From Lolium rigidum (lineage: Eukaryota; Streptophyta; Magnoliopsida; Poales; Poaceae): 64,000 nt of DNA. Location: contig NC_061513.1 in the NCBI RefSeq assembly GCF_022539505.1, forward strand, positions 180,760,017-180,824,016, in the 5' to 3' direction. A program made the translations under genes and the position numbers. Under the pieces are notes generated by a model. It saw only the letters and a program-made list of their open reading frames with translations. It searched no databases and was not told the DNA's origin. Below, piece after piece: positions 62,422-64,000 of this stretch (the first letter of the stretch is position 1; each line of letters starts with the position of its first letter).

Positions 62422-64000
62422 TAATACGTCTCCGACGTATCGATAATTTCTTGTGTTCCATGCCACATTATTGATGATTTCTACATGTTATATGCACACT
62501 TTATGTCATATTCGTGCATTTTCTGGAACTAACCTATTAACAAGATGCCGAAGAGCCAGTTGCTGTTTTCTGCTGTTTTTGGTTTCAGAAATCCTAGTAA
62601 CGAAATATTCTCGGAATTGGACGAAATCAACGCCCAGGTTCCTATTTTGCCCGGAAGCATCCAGAACACCCGAGAGTCGCCAGAGGGGGGCCACACAGGC
62701 CCCAGATGATAGGGTGGCGCGGCCCACCCCTTGGCCGCGCGGCCCTATGGTGTCGTCGCCCCTTCGACCTTCTGACGCCGCCTCTTCGCCTATATAAAGG
62801 TCCCAGACCTAAAACCTCGAGACGGAAAAGCCACGGTACGAGAAACCTTCCAGAGCCGCCGCCATCGCGAAGCCAAGATCCGGGGGACAGGAGTCTCTGT
62901 TCCGGCACGCCGCCGGGACGGGGAAGTGCCCCCGGAAGGCTCCTCCATCGACACCACCGCCATCTTCATCAACGCTGCTGTCTCCCATGAGGAGGGAGTA
63001 GTTCTCCATCGAGGCTCGGGGCTGTACCGGTAGCTATGTGGTTCATCTCTCTCCTATGTACTTCAATACAATAATCTCATGAGCTGCCTTACATGATTGA
63101 GATTCATATGATGATGCTTGTAATCTAGATGTCATTATGCTAGTCAAGTGGATTTTACTTATGTGATCTCCGGAGACTCCTTGTCCCACGTGTGTAAAGG
63201 TGACAGTGTGTGCACCGTGTGGGTCTCTTAGGCTATATTTCACGGAATACTTATTCACTGTTATGAATGGCATAGTGAAGTGCTTATTTATATCTCTTTA
63301 TGATTGCAATGTGTTTTGTATCACAATTTATACATGTGCTACTCTAGTGATGTTATTAAAGTAGTTTATTCCTCCTGCACGGTGTAATGGTGACAGTGTG
63401 TGCATCCGTGTTAGTACTTGGCGTAGGCTATGATTATGATCTCTTTTAGATTATGAAGTTAACTATTGCTATGATGGTATTGATGTGATCTATTCCTCCT
63501 ACATAGTGTGAAGGTGACAGTGTGCATGCTATGTTAGTACTTGGTTTAGTTGTGTTGATCTGTCATGCACTCTAAGGTTATTTAAATATGAACATTGAAT
63601 ATTGTGGAGCTTGTTAACTCCGGCATTGAGGGTTCGAGTAATCCTACGCAATGGTGTTCATCATCCAACAAGAGAGTGTAGAGTATGCATTTATCTATTC
63701 TGTTATGTGATCAAAGTTGAGAGTGTCCACTAGTGAAAGTCTAATCCCTAGGCCTTGTTCCTAAATACGCTATCGCTGCTTGTTTACTGTTTTACTGCGT
63801 TACTACTGCTGCGTTACTACTGCTTGTTTACTGTCCTGGGCAAAGCACTTTTCTGGTGCCGTTGCTACTACTTATTCATACCACTTGTATTTCACTATCT
63901 CTTCGCCGAACTAGTGCACCTATTAGGTGTGTTGGGGACACAAGAGACTTCTTGCTTTGTGGTTGCAGGGTTGCATGAGAGGGATATCTTTGACCTCTTC
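62422..64000 (+). mobile_element. Element H: 5' LTR of an A-type Ty3/Gypsy element, runs off the window
   Basis: Starts TAATACGTCTCCGACG (the usual TG start is TA here) and aligns with the 5' LTR of element A over its whole length. A canonical TATATAAAGG lies at 62791-62800. Near 63838-63865 it has a degenerate copy of leader plus primer site (AGCACTTTTCTGGTGCCGTT). By comparison with A, roughly 130 bp of LTR lie beyond the window end. It interrupts a LINE at 62421; its internal part is not visible. Confidence 0.86.

Overview
This window looks like plant nuclear DNA from a grass of the wheat/barley group (Triticeae). The evidence is the type of LTR retrotransposons (several with a primer site matching tRNA-Asp), a SIRE-type Copia element whose LTR is full of AGCGGTAGTACCGCT palindromes, a tRNA-derived SINE with a poly-T end, and dense nested insertions. 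Family names are from memory and have not been checked against a repeat library. One 100-base run of N (45196-45295) marks an assembly gap. I find one convincing host gene, a heavy-metal-associated isoprenylated protein (HIPP) in three exons on the minus strand at 30288-31023. Almost everything else is transposable-element DNA.

Layout. 1-16155: Gypsy element A (minus strand, left end outside the window). Its right-hand LTR is split by Gypsy element B (4192-14811, plus strand, TSD CTAAT). B carries gag and protease but no RT, RNase H or integrase. Between its truncated pol and its 3' LTR it carries a 948-codon, six-exon plant-mobile-domain gene on the opposite strand, preceded by an acidic ORF. 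16156-21565: the 3' part of a SIRE-like Copia element into whose pol A inserted. 21566-29835: GC-rich Copia-like remains with a short 3' LTR, split by Gypsy element D (21939-28679, minus). 29836-33590: retroposon tails, the HIPP gene and a non-autonomous retroposon. 33595-41640: an old plus-strand LINE interrupted by a second LINE, which is itself interrupted by a 4.56-kb solo LTR, and by a short retroposon. 42461-54261: a minus-strand LINE (endonuclease, RT, C-terminal zinc region) cut by Gypsy element C (44715-53064, plus, TSD AAAGG). 54262-62421: LTR fragments, a MITE, a SINE, LINE tails, a TIR element and a 1.46-kb retroposon. 62422-64000: the 5' LTR of another A-type Gypsy element (H).

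How it fits together. The four Gypsy copies whose interior is visible (A, B, C, D) lack RT, RNase H and integrase. They keep LTRs and, wherever these lie inside the window, the primer site and polypurine tract, so they look like passengers mobilised by autonomous relatives. A, C and D share one 3' non-coding chassis, including a perfect 9-bp-arm hairpin next to extra polypurine-tract copies, but carry three different coding cargos. The most striking items are the intron-bearing antisense gene in B, the second copy of the primer-binding leader inside the A-type LTR, and the conserved hairpin.
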